This document shows positions 1-6,170 of a DNA stretch of 12,481 nucleotides, piece by piece. The notes beneath the pieces are model-generated. The model was given only the letters and a program-made list of their open reading frames with translations. It was not told the origin of the DNA and did not search any database. The translations under genes and the position numbers were made by a program. The DNA is from Lachnospiraceae bacterium (GTDB taxonomy: Bacteria; Bacillota; Clostridia; Lachnospirales; Lachnospiraceae). The stretch's first letter is position 1. Every line of letters starts with the position of its first letter. Where the stretch lies: positions 4,292 through 16,772 of the forward strand of contig DNJM01000164.1 in assembly GCA_003489085.1 (NCBI GenBank), in the 5' to 3' direction.

Positions 1-220
1 CAAAGAATGGTGTGATAAAATCAGTATGGGAGAAACCGTTGTTATCTCAAGACCACGAAATGAAAATATCTACATGATAAACGAGGCTGAATATAACGCC
101 TTGCAGAAAGCGAAGCGAAACGCTGAATATCTTGCTATGCTGGATAAATCAGATGAAGAACTGAAAGCCGGAAAAGTAGTAGCTAAGACTATGGAAGAAC
201 TGGAAGCTATGGAGAATTGA
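1..220 (+). CDS. YefM/Phd-family antitoxin, 5' end outside the window
   Basis: This is the antitoxin half of a type II toxin-antitoxin pair. It would bind and neutralise the YoeB-type toxin encoded next to it and, with the toxin, repress their shared promoter. The frame is open from base 2, before the first ATG at 26, and reads KEWCDKIS then MGETVVISRP. That matches the start of the family's conserved DNA-binding core, so the true start lies to the left. The visible part includes the family's short beta segment (GETVVISRP, then an NIYMINEAEYN-like stretch) and an acidic, charged C-terminal tail that in this family wraps the toxin. It ends at 218-220, four bases before the toxin ATG, and its last codons (GGAGAA) supply the toxin's ribosome binding site, so the two are translationally coupled. 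The identification rests on the core motif and on the neighbouring toxin. Confidence 0.85.
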   Translation, partial: KEWCDKISMGETVVISRPRNENIYMINEAEYNALQKAKRNAEYLAMLDKSDEELKAGKVVAKTMEELEAMEN

Positions 221-224
221 AATC

Positions 225-488
225 ATGAACATTTTATTTACTGATACCGGCTGGAATCAATACACAGAATGGCAGGGGCAAGATAAAAAGACCGTAAAAC
301 GGATAAACCAGCTACTAAAGAGCATAGATCGGGACGGAGCAATGCAGGGCATAGGAAAGCCGGAACTGCTAAAGTATAATAAATCAGGTCTATACAGCAG
401 ACGAATTGATGAAACAAACCGCCTTGTATATGAAATATCCGGCAATCAGATTATTGTAAAATCCTGCAAAGGGCATTATGAAGATTAA
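225..488 (+). CDS. yoeB: YoeB/Txe-family mRNA interferase toxin
   Basis: This is the toxin of a type II toxin-antitoxin module. YoeB proteins bind the ribosomal A site and cleave mRNA during translation, and are held inactive by YefM. The 87-residue length is normal for the family. The sequence follows the YoeB plan: an N-terminal strand and helix (WNQYTEWQ then DKKTVKRINQLL), the GKPELLKYN segment, the SRRI strand, NRLVYEI, and a C-terminal KGHY. The residues expected for catalysis are present by motif position: Glu47 (in GKPE), Arg66 (in NRLVY), His84 and Tyr85 near the C terminus. Nothing is truncated, so the toxin should be functional if expressed. The ribosome binding site lies inside the end of the antitoxin gene. 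The pair sits in the AT-rich segment left of tRNA-Thr, in line with mobile-element cargo. The E. coli residue assignments are from general knowledge of the family. Confidence 0.93.
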   Translation: MNILFTDTGWNQYTEWQGQDKKTVKRINQLLKSIDRDGAMQGIGKPELLKYNKSGLYSRRIDETNRLVYEISGNQIIVKSCKGHYED

Positions 489-526
489 AGAGCGGGAAGT
501 TATCAAATTGTTTAAAGTAAAATGAA

Positions 527-555
527 TTTACAAACACTAAACTTTGTGGTAATAT
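527..555 (+). promoter_or_regulatory. Predicted sigma-A-type promoter for the TM2 gene
   Basis: A TTTACA -35 (527-532) is followed, after 17 bases, by TAATAT (550-555) as -10. This gives a start near 562, just before the AGGAGG at 571-576. The -35 is a 5/6 match and the -10 a 4/6 match. There is no terminator between the toxin gene and this point, so read-through from the toxin-antitoxin operon is also possible. Confidence 0.5.
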
Positions 556-582
556 ATAGAAAAACCAAACAGGAGGATAAAA

Positions 583-1062
583 ATGGCACTTATAACATGT
601 AAAGAATGTGGAAAAGAGGTATCGGATCAGGCAGCAAACTGTCCGAATTGCGGAGCACCAATAAATCAAGCTGTAAATAAAAAGCACTGTAAACATTGAG
701 GAGAATTAATTGATAAAGACTGCGTAATATGCCCAAAATGTGGTAAGCAGGTTGAAGATATCGTAAGCAACCAAGATAAAAATATTGTTATAAACAATAA
801 TAACACAGCAGCCGCAAGTGCAGTAGCACAGACTGGTGGATATGGAAACATGATAAGTCCAAAAAGTCGGCTTATTGCAACTTTACTTTGTTTATTTCTT
901 GGATGCCTTGGCATACATAGATTTTATGTCGGAAAGGTTGGAACTGGAATTATATGGTTTCTTACCCTTGGATTTTTTGGAATCGGCGTGCTCATTGATT
1001 TAATAATGATATTGCTCGGAAGTTTCCGCGATAAAATGGGATTCTGGGTAAAGACGTGGTAA
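583..1062 (+). pseudogene. Zinc-ribbon/TM2-domain membrane protein gene interrupted by an in-frame TGA
   Basis: The start at ATG 583 has a strong AGGAGG (571-576). The frame runs for 159 codons with one TGA at 697-699 (codon 39). Before it lies a first zinc ribbon, with Cys6/Cys9 (CKEC) and Cys20/Cys23 (CPNC). The second ribbon starts with Cys36 (HCKH), then the TGA where the next ligand Cys belongs, then GELIDKD and Cys50/Cys53 (CPKC). An Asn/Ala-rich linker follows, and from about codon 93 a TM2 domain: a hydrophobic helix, the HRFYVGK motif, a turn, and a second helix ending in an Asp-containing segment (LIDLIMILLG). Proteins of this design are common in Clostridia but their function is unknown. 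As written, the mRNA yields a 38-residue peptide. An internal ATG at 850 with a weak GGA upstream could give the TM2 part alone. It is probably a recent nonsense mutation, since the rest of the frame is intact. A sequencing error or selenocysteine is possible but less likely. Confidence 0.8.
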
Positions 1063-1082
1063 AAATTTAATAGAACAAGATG

Positions 1083-1112
1083 CCGCCTAATACAATGATA
1101 GGCGGTATTTTT
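1083..1112 (+). terminator. Rho-independent terminator after the TM2 gene
   Basis: A 7-bp perfect stem (CCGCCTA at 1083-1089, TAGGCGG at 1099-1105) has a 9-base loop and is followed by TATTTTT. It lies 20 bases after the TM2 stop and closes the plus-strand transcription unit before the tRNA. Confidence 0.85.
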
Positions 1113-1134
1113 CTACTCACAGAAAGGATTATTT

Positions 1135-1164
1135 ATGAAAATCGAATTACTTCATCCATTTTAG
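1135..1164 (+). other. Nine-codon open frame with a ribosome binding site, possible gene remnant
   Basis: ATG at 1135 follows AGAAAGG (1121-1127) at normal spacing and encodes MKIELLHPF, then TAG at 1162-1164. It lies between the TM2 terminator and the tRNA-Thr 3' end, exactly where a gene at the end of an integrated element would be cut off. It is too short to identify. It may equally be chance. Confidence 0.25.
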
Positions 1165-1178
1165 ACCAAGCATAAAAA

Positions 1179-1251
1179 AGCTGTTAACGGGATTTGAACC
1201 CGTGACCTCCGCCTTACCAAGGCGACGCTCTACCGACTGAGCCACGACAGC
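1179..1251 (-). tRNA. tRNA-Thr, anticodon GGT
   Basis: A complete cloverleaf folds on the minus strand, 73 bases to the discriminator, with CCA not encoded. The D arm is GCTC/GAGC. The anticodon stem is TCGCC/GGCGG with loop TTGGTAA, giving anticodon GGT for threonine ACC/ACT codons. The T arm is ACGGG, TTCAAAT, CCCGT. The acceptor 5' strand is GCTGTCG. Its perfect partner would be CGACAGC, but the 3' strand reads TAACAGC, leaving a C-A mismatch at 6-67 and a G-T wobble at 7-66. The first five pairs are intact, so the tRNA is probably functional. Immediately after it the minus strand has a run of six T. It has its own promoter and lies 136 bases after the sigH stop codon. Anticodon and fold are read directly from the sequence; the Thr identity follows from the anticodon. 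Confidence 0.95.
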
Positions 1252-1288
1252 ATCTGTCTTCAGCTTACGTATCGCTGACAACGTGTAT

Positions 1289-1317
1289 ACTATATCGAAA
1301 AAAAGGAAATTTGTCAA
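1289..1317 (-). promoter_or_regulatory. Strong promoter of tRNA-Thr
   Basis: On the minus strand, a perfect TTGACA (-35, 1317-1312), a 17-base spacer, and TATAGT (-10, 1294-1289, 5/6) predict a start near 1282, about 30 bases before the tRNA 5' end. A near-consensus promoter directly upstream of a stable RNA gene is expected. Confidence 0.88.
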
Positions 1318-1341
1318 GAGTACAAATGAAGAATTTTTCTT

Positions 1342-1361
1342 TTTTTGTGTCTTTTTGTGTC
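1342..1361. repeat. Two tandem copies of a 10-base unit downstream of sigH
   Basis: TTTTTGTGTC occurs twice in direct succession (1342-1351 and 1352-1361), between the sigH stop and the tRNA-Thr promoter. On the minus strand this is a GACACAAAAA pair. No clear hairpin terminator for sigH was found here. Likely a simple duplication with no assigned role. Confidence 0.6.
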
Positions 1362-1387
1362 TTTCCATTTTCCCCTTCTCCTATGCG

Positions 1388-2005
1388 TTACAGTTTCTCT
1401 ACTATTTCCTGTGTTTTCATCCGGATCCTCTGCAGTGCATTATCCACTGCCTTCGGACTTTTATCGATTATCTTTGCAATTGTCGTATAATCCATCCCCT
1501 GCATATGCAGATATAATACTCTGCTTTCCAGATGACTCAGGCGTTCCTGAAGTCTTGTCTCAATGCATTCCAGTGCCTCACGCCCCAGCAGCATTTCCTC
1601 AGGATTCCGTCCCTTTTCATCCTCAATGGTTTCCAACAGCGGCGGCGCACTGCCTTCTTCCTCCCGGTTCTCCGTTTCATAAATCGAAACGTAGGAATTC
1701 AGCGGAAGATGCTTCTTTCTGCGGGCCGCCAATACAGCTGAATAGATCTGTCTGGAAATACACAGATCTGCAAAGCTGGCAAAGGAAGTCTCCTGATCCG
1801 GGTCATAATCCCGTACGGCTTTGAAAAGACCGATCATGCCTTCCTGAATCAGGTCATCATTTTCTCCACCCAGCAGATACATTGCCTTTGCCTTTTTCCG
1901 AACCATATTTTTATATTTTTCCATAATAAATTCCGTGACTGAGGCATCTCCATCCCGCAGCCTGCGGATCAGTTCATCATCTTTCATTCTGCCATATTCT
2001 GTCAT
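1388..2005 (-). CDS. sigH: RNA polymerase sigma factor SigH (Spo0H type)
   Basis: This is an alternative sigma-70-family factor of 205 residues, the usual SigH length. In spore-forming Firmicutes SigH directs transcription of early sporulation and transition-state genes. Region 2 covers roughly residues 24-95 and includes the core-binding and -10-recognition segment (DDLIQEGMIGLFKAV, then SFASFADLCISRQI). After an acidic linker (about 110-138), region 4 covers about 152-200 with a helix-turn-helix (DYTTIAKIIDKSPKAVDNAL) for -35 recognition. The start at 2005 is set by GGAGG at 2016-2012, six bases upstream; an ATG four bases further upstream is too close to that site and in another frame. The gene lies 31 bases after rlmB, so it is probably co-transcribed with cysS-mrnC-rlmB. 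In Bacillus yacP sits between rlmB and sigH; here it is absent. SigH rather than another sigma factor is called on sequence plus this gene order. Confidence 0.93.
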   Translation of the reverse strand: MTEYGRMKDDELIRRLRDGDASVTEFIMEKYKNMVRKKAKAMYLLGGENDDLIQEGMIGLFKAVRDYDPDQETSFASFADLCISRQIYSAVLAARRKKHLPLNSYVSIYETENREEEGSAPPLLETIEDEKGRNPEEMLLGREALECIETRLQERLSHLESRVLYLHMQGMDYTTIAKIIDKSPKAVDNALQRIRMKTQEIVEKL

Positions 2006-2036
2006 TCATTTCCTCCAGTACGGCCATCTTTCTTTC

Positions 2037-2789
2037 CTACTGCAGTCTCTGACGCACGATTTCGTATGCCAGAACCCCCGCTGCCACAGATGCATTCAAG
2101 GAGTCAATCTCTCCCTTCATCGGAATCGAGGCAATAAAATCACACTTTTCCTTTACCAGACGGCTTACGCCTTCCCCTTCATTCCCAATGACCAGTCCGA
2201 TCGGACCTTTTAGATTCAGCCGATACATACTTTCACCGCCCATATCGGCGCATACAAACCAAAGTCCTTTTTCCTTCAGCTCTTCCATGGTTTTTGCCAG
2301 ATTCGTCACCTTCGCCACCGGCGTATAATTCAGCGCACCAGCCGAGGTTTTCGCTACAATGGCCGTCAGTCCCACCGCACGACGCTTCGGGATAATCACA
2401 CCATGCGCACCGGCCAGATTCGCTGTACGGATAATGGCCCCCAGATTATGCGGATCCTCAATTCCGTCCAGCAGAATCAAAAAAGGTTCTTCTCCTTTTT
2501 TCTCCGCCAGCTGCAGCATATCCTCTACCTCCGCATAGGTATAAGCAGCGGCATGCGCAATGACACCTTGATGCTTTTTTGTTTCCGACATCTGATCCAG
2601 ACGTTCTCTGGTTACAAAGTTCAGAATCACATCCTGCTTTTTCGCTTCGCGGATAATCGTCCGAACCGGACCGTCCTGACAGCCGTCCAGAACAAATAGT
2701 TTGTCAATCGGTTTTCCGGAACGAAATGCCTCCAGCACGGCATTCCGTCCTTCTATCACCAGCGTCTCTTTCTGCTTCTTTTCTTCCAT
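2037..2789 (-). CDS. rlmB: 23S rRNA 2'-O-ribose methyltransferase, RlmB/TrmH (SpoU) family
   Basis: This SAM-dependent enzyme of the SPOUT fold methylates a ribose 2'-OH. RlmB acts on G2251 in the peptidyl-transferase P loop of 23S rRNA. The 250 residues split into an N-terminal L30e-like RNA-binding domain (about 8-80, with VIEGRNAVLEAF) and a C-terminal knotted catalytic domain (about 100-250). The three SpoU motifs are complete: motif 1 around DPHNLGAIIRTAN with Asn115 and Arg121, motif 2 GLVIGNEGEGVS with Asn203-Glu204, and motif 3 IPMKGEIDSLNAS with Ser230-Leu-Asn232. The start at 2789 follows AGGAG at normal spacing, 11 bases after the mrnC stop. The position between mrnC and sigH supports RlmB over other TrmH-family members, but the exact target nucleotide is inferred from the family. 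Confidence 0.92.
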   Translation of the reverse strand: MEEKKQKETLVIEGRNAVLEAFRSGKPIDKLFVLDGCQDGPVRTIIREAKKQDVILNFVTRERLDQMSETKKHQGVIAHAAAYTYAEVEDMLQLAEKKGEEPFLILLDGIEDPHNLGAIIRTANLAGAHGVIIPKRRAVGLTAIVAKTSAGALNYTPVAKVTNLAKTMEELKEKGLWFVCADMGGESMYRLNLKGPIGLVIGNEGEGVSRLVKEKCDFIASIPMKGEIDSLNASVAAGVLAYEIVRQRLQ

Positions 2790-2800
2790 CTCTTTTGCTC

Positions 2801-3247
2801 CTATTCCTCTTCCGGCTCCTCCAGGGCGGGCAGCCCCTCCTTCACCAGTTCCATGATACGTCCATATTCTTTGCGCAGATACAGCCAGCCGATCAGCGCC
2901 TCGAATCCGGTAGCTCTTCGGTAATCCGTAATGCTCTGATTTTTCGCCGGAGAAACCGACTTGGCATTCCGTCCTCTCTTATATACTGCATGTTCTTCCT
3001 CCGTCAGAATCTCCTGCATCCGGCGCATCATCCGCGACTGCGCGGAAGCCTGAACATAACGGCTGGTTTCCGCCTGTAATTTATTCACCTGCCGGTTTCC
3101 TTCCTGCAATACAATTGTCTTAATAATCAGATCATAGACACAGTCCCCGATAAAAGCCAGCGCCAGGGAGGAATATTCTGTCGGATCCTTTGTCTCAAGG
3201 TCAAAGGTCTCTTCCATACATGCTTCCAAACTTAAGCCCTTCTCCAT
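2801..3247 (-). CDS. mrnC: Mini-ribonuclease III (Mini-III)
   Basis: This dimeric double-strand-specific ribonuclease matures the ends of 23S rRNA. It has a single RNase III catalytic domain and lacks the dsRNA-binding domain of true RNase III. At 148 residues it is the usual Mini-III size. The catalytic signature LALAFIGDCVYDL (residues 28-40) carries Asp35, and the second acidic site is in ATGFEALIGWLYL (Glu116). The basic segment KRGRNAK at 90-96 fits RNA contact. Its start at 3247 overlaps the end of cysS by 16 bases, and AAGGAG just upstream, inside cysS, serves as ribosome binding site. Translational coupling to cysS is therefore likely. The C terminus is strongly acidic. Confidence 0.93.
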   Translation of the reverse strand: MEKGLSLEACMEETFDLETKDPTEYSSLALAFIGDCVYDLIIKTIVLQEGNRQVNKLQAETSRYVQASAQSRMMRRMQEILTEEEHAVYKRGRNAKSVSPAKNQSITDYRRATGFEALIGWLYLRKEYGRIMELVKEGLPALEEPEEE

Positions 3248-4638
3248 TTTACTCCTTCTCTGGTGTCTTCCAGGATAATTCCCTTTTCAAGCAGACCATT
3301 GCGAATCTCATCCGCGCGGGCAAAATTCTTCGCTTTTCTGGCTGCCTGCCGTTCTGTAATCAATGCCTCAATATCCTCTGCCAGCAATTCTTCCTTCGGC
3401 TCTACAATCAGTCCTAATACGTCACTCAGCTTTACAATCCGCTCCAGAAGTGCTTTCAAATAGGCTTTGGAATTCTCCGTACTGCTGTTTGTATTGGCGA
3501 ATTTTACGAGTTCAAAAATAGCCGATACCGCATCTGCCGTATTGAAATCATCCTCCATTGCCGCTTCGAATTCCTTTACATATTGCTCGCTCTGTGCAAA
3601 GGATTCTTCTTCTGCTTCTGTCATCTCTTCTGCCTTTGTATTTCCCATCAGATACTTCAGATTCGCAGCTGCCGTACAGATTCTTTCCAGTCCGTTTTTC
3701 GCAGCCTGCATCAGCTCCGCGCTGAAATTCAGCGGACTCCTGTAATGAGCACTTAACATAAAGAAACGCAGCACCTGCAGATCATACTGTTCGCCAATTT
3801 CTCGAACCGTACGGAAATTTCCAAGAGACTTGGCCATTTTACGGTTGTCGATATTCAGAAATCCATTGTGCATCCAGTACCGGGCAAATTCTTTTCCATT
3901 GACCGCCTCACTCTGTGCGATCTCATTTTCATGATGCGGGAAGATCAGATCCTCGCCGCCGGCATGGATATCGATCTGCTCTCCCAGGTATTTGCGGGAC
4001 ATCTCAGAGCATTCAATATGCCATCCCGGACGTCCATCGCTCCATGGCGACGGCCATGACGGTTCTCCCTCTTTTTTCGGCTTCCACAGAACGAAATCCA
4101 GCGGATCCTCTTTTTCATCCTCACCGCTGACCAGCAGGGAACGACCGCCGGAACGCAGATCATCCAGATTCTTATGGGACAGTTTTCCATATGGTGTGAA
4201 TTTCCTTGTTCTGAAATAAACCGTGCCGTTCTTTTCGTATGCATACCCTTTTTCAATCAGCTGGGCAATCATTTCTATCATGCCGCCGATCTCCTGGGTT
4301 GCCAGCGGATGGGTCGTGGCCGGTTTGACATTCATTCCTGCCATATCCTTCTTGCATTCTTCGATATAATGCTGGGAGAGCTCTTCTGCGCTGATTCCCT
4401 CTTCATTCGCTTTCTTGATAATCTTATCATCTACATCTGTAAAATTAGATACAAAGTTAACCTCATAACCTTTGTACTCAAAGTATCTTCTGACGGTGTC
4501 AAATATAATCATCGGGCGGGCATTGCCGATATGAATAAAGTTATATACGGTTGGACCGCATACGTACATCTTCACCTTTCCTTCTTCCAATGGCTGAAAT
4601 TCTTCTTTTTTCCTTGTCATGGTATTATACAGTTTCAT
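3232..4638 (-). CDS. cysS: Cysteine--tRNA ligase (CysRS)
   Basis: This class I aminoacyl-tRNA synthetase charges tRNA-Cys with cysteine using ATP in the cytoplasm. The 468 residues match the family length. The HIGH motif appears as HIGN (36-39), preceded by Cys27 in the CGPTVYN segment. The zinc site is complete: Cys27, Cys210 (in GWHIECSEMS), His235 and Glu239 (in FPHHENEIAQ). The KMSKS loop reads KMAKS (267-271). The C-terminal part (from about 300) is the helical tRNA-binding region, including the AARKAKNFARADEIRN segment. The start at 4638 follows GAGGAGG about eight bases upstream. Expression is governed by the T-box leader upstream with a TGC specifier, so it should rise when uncharged tRNA-Cys accumulates. 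It heads the cysS-mrnC-rlmB-sigH unit, so cysteine status would also affect those genes. Confidence 0.97.
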   Translation of the reverse strand: MKLYNTMTRKKEEFQPLEEGKVKMYVCGPTVYNFIHIGNARPMIIFDTVRRYFEYKGYEVNFVSNFTDVDDKIIKKANEEGISAEELSQHYIEECKKDMAGMNVKPATTHPLATQEIGGMIEMIAQLIEKGYAYEKNGTVYFRTRKFTPYGKLSHKNLDDLRSGGRSLLVSGEDEKEDPLDFVLWKPKKEGEPSWPSPWSDGRPGWHIECSEMSRKYLGEQIDIHAGGEDLIFPHHENEIAQSEAVNGKEFARYWMHNGFLNIDNRKMAKSLGNFRTVREIGEQYDLQVLRFFMLSAHYRSPLNFSAELMQAAKNGLERICTAAANLKYLMGNTKAEEMTEAEEESFAQSEQYVKEFEAAMEDDFNTADAVSAIFELVKFANTNSSTENSKAYLKALLERIVKLSDVLGLIVEPKEELLAEDIEALITERQAARKAKNFARADEIRNGLLEKGIILEDTREGVKWRRA

Positions 4639-4669
4639 ACTATATTCCTCCTCTTCCTATAAAACCAAG

Positions 4670-4950
4670 AAAAACTCCGCCTCCTAAAAAGAGACGAAGT
4701 TCATCCGCGGTTCCACTCTACTGAAAAAGAAATCTGTCTTTTCCTCTTTGTTCATGTAACGTATGAAGTACGTACCGGACTACCTTTTCTGCATGCTGCT
4801 TTCGCATCCATCCTTCTCGCCCGGTCAGCTCCCGAAGGCACTTCACAGAAGCTTCGCCCGGGTCTGCTTTCAGCCACTGACAGTCCCTCTCTGACGGCTT
4901 CCTTTCTGCTACTTTCTTCGTTCCTGGCCTTTGTCTTTTCTGCCTGCATT
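4670..4950 (-). promoter_or_regulatory. T-box riboswitch leader of cysS (Cys specifier)
   Basis: The untranslated leader carries the conserved T-box AGAGTGGAACCGCGG near 4719-4705. Its TGGA (4715-4712) can pair with the 3' end of uncharged tRNA, and the last A would pair with a U73, the usual discriminator of tRNA-Cys. After it comes a terminator: AACTTCGTCTC (4701-4691), a 7-base loop, GAGGCGGAGTT (4683-4673), then a T run to 4670. All 11 positions pair, counting G-T wobbles. The upstream half shows Stem I features, including AGAGAGGGACTG, and a TGC at 4840-4838 in the context GTGAAG-TGC-CTTC, which I take as the specifier codon for cysteine. Binding of uncharged tRNA-Cys would favour the antiterminator and let cysS be read. 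This leader fills the gap of more than 300 bases between cysS and the upstream gene. Stem I boundaries are approximate. Confidence 0.93.
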
Positions 4951-4951
4951 T

Positions 4952-4980
4952 AGTTTATGAGATAATCCGGAATTTGTCAA
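4952..4980 (-). promoter_or_regulatory. Promoter of the T-box-cysS transcription unit
   Basis: On the minus strand a perfect TTGACA (-35, 4980-4975), 17 bases, then TAAACT (-10, 4957-4952, 4/6) place the start near 4945, at the head of the T-box leader. The -35 begins only three bases after the stop of the upstream acetyltransferase gene. No terminator lies between them, so upstream transcripts may also enter the leader. Confidence 0.82.
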
Positions 4981-4983
4981 CCC

Positions 4984-6159
4984 TTATACGATCTCATTCA
5001 GAACAATCTTGTTCCAGGGTTTTATTTTCTGCAGGAGACTTTTTGCCTCTGCAGGAATCCGGTTCTCCTCTGCTCTTTCCAACTCTTCGATACTCAGATA
5101 GCCGGACAAAACAGACATCAATACAGATACCGGAATAGGTTTCTTTTCTCTTTTTTCTTCCCCTTCAAGTGCCGCCGCCCGTATCAAGGTTTCTCTGGAT
5201 GCAGATATCGGCTGTCCTTTTTTCGCAGACAGATGCCATCGTCCTTCATTCTCCGGCAGTATAGCATCACTGACCCGAATATCTCCTTCCAGATCCTCCT
5301 TTGCCATAAAGCAGCCAAAAAATGCTTCCAGACAGACCACCCGTGCCATAATCACCGGTTTTTCCGGCTCCGTTCCGAATCCTTCACAATGCATTCTGCA
5401 GCCTTCCTTTTTACAAAGCTGATAGGCTGCCTGAGAAAGCCATTCCTTTTGATTCCCTTCTGCTGTCTCAAGCAGCGGCTCCCGCAGCTCCCATTCTTCT
5501 CCTTCGGAAGCAAAATATACAAGGCCCTTCAGGACCCCATTCTCCCGGAGCATCAGCAGTCCCCCATTCTCGCTGATCTGTTCTCTGCGGATTCGTTTAT
5601 AGTAGAATACATCCCGCTTTGCATATACGGACGCTTTTTCATTTTTTAAAAGCCGTTCTGCAAATGCAGCTGCTTCGACACAGTCACTTTCTTCCGCCGG
5701 GATACATTCCAGATATGGTGCCTTCTGCCCGGAGACTACGGTCCCCTGCTTCTGCCGGTAAATAAACCGAAAGCCATGCGGGTAGTAAATGGCCTCCGCT
5801 GCCGGCATCAGAAAGGTAAACGGCATCCCTTCCCTGTACATTGCCCGGCACGCCTCCTTCAAAAGCGCTGTCATATAGCCCCGGCCGCGGCAGCCTTCCT
5901 TCGTTGCAACTGCTACGATATAATTCATTTTCCCGAGATACGTACCCGCCTGGATCTGATATGGATTCAACTGCAGCATTGCCTGAAGCCGCCGGCAGTC
6001 TTCTATTGCATAGATTTCATTATGATCCGCCATCTGCGTATAATAATAATCCAGAAAAGCCGGACTGTCTTCCGAAAAAATTTCCTCCCATAACGCCCGT
6101 GTTCTTCCATGCTCATCTCGTTTTAATCTGCGAACCCTGATTTGCTCTTCCTGTCCCAT
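4984..6159 (-). CDS. GNAT acetyltransferase, Eis-like two-domain type
   Basis: This is an acetyl-CoA-dependent N-acetyltransferase of 391 residues; the substrate is not known. The N-terminal GNAT domain (about 8-135) has the acetyl-CoA pyrophosphate loop CRGRGYM (90-96), inside the VATKEG...LLKEA stretch (84-103). FLMPAAEAIYYPHGFRF (117-132) is typical of the Eis-like branch, in which a second GNAT-like region and a C-terminal sterol-carrier-like domain follow; the remaining 250 residues fit that plan. The start at 6159 is chosen because AGGAG stands six bases before it and MGQEEQIRVRRL begins the domain. An ATG at 6174 overlaps the stop of the upstream peptidase gene and lacks comparable spacing, and the longer frame to 6306 would run deep into that gene. 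It is the last gene of the cassette. Eis relatives modify aminoglycosides or proteins, but that cannot be assumed here. Confidence 0.82.
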   Translation of the reverse strand: MGQEEQIRVRRLKRDEHGRTRALWEEIFSEDSPAFLDYYYTQMADHNEIYAIEDCRRLQAMLQLNPYQIQAGTYLGKMNYIVAVATKEGCRGRGYMTALLKEACRAMYREGMPFTFLMPAAEAIYYPHGFRFIYRQKQGTVVSGQKAPYLECIPAEESDCVEAAAFAERLLKNEKASVYAKRDVFYYKRIRREQISENGGLLMLRENGVLKGLVYFASEGEEWELREPLLETAEGNQKEWLSQAAYQLCKKEGCRMHCEGFGTEPEKPVIMARVVCLEAFFGCFMAKEDLEGDIRVSDAILPENEGRWHLSAKKGQPISASRETLIRAAALEGEEKREKKPIPVSVLMSVLSGYLSIEELERAEENRIPAEAKSLLQKIKPWNKIVLNEIV

Positions 6160-6170
6160 TCTGTCTCCTA

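Noticed and set aside
697..699. Selenocysteine codon in the TM2 gene
   Set aside because: I saw no convincing bacterial SECIS hairpin directly after the TGA, and zinc-ribbon ligands are not known Sec sites. A nonsense mutation is simpler, so the gene is listed as interrupted.
1345..1824. Plus-strand 159-codon open frame
   Set aside because: It lies opposite sigH, has no ribosome binding site, and its low-complexity Pro/Ser/Phe content is that of a shadow frame.
4174..4662. Plus-strand 162-codon open frame
   Set aside because: It is antisense to cysS, whose motifs are complete, and resembles no protein I know.
4752..4949. Minus-strand 65-codon frame upstream of cysS
   Set aside because: It coincides with T-box Stem I and the specifier region; the sequence is explained by RNA structure.
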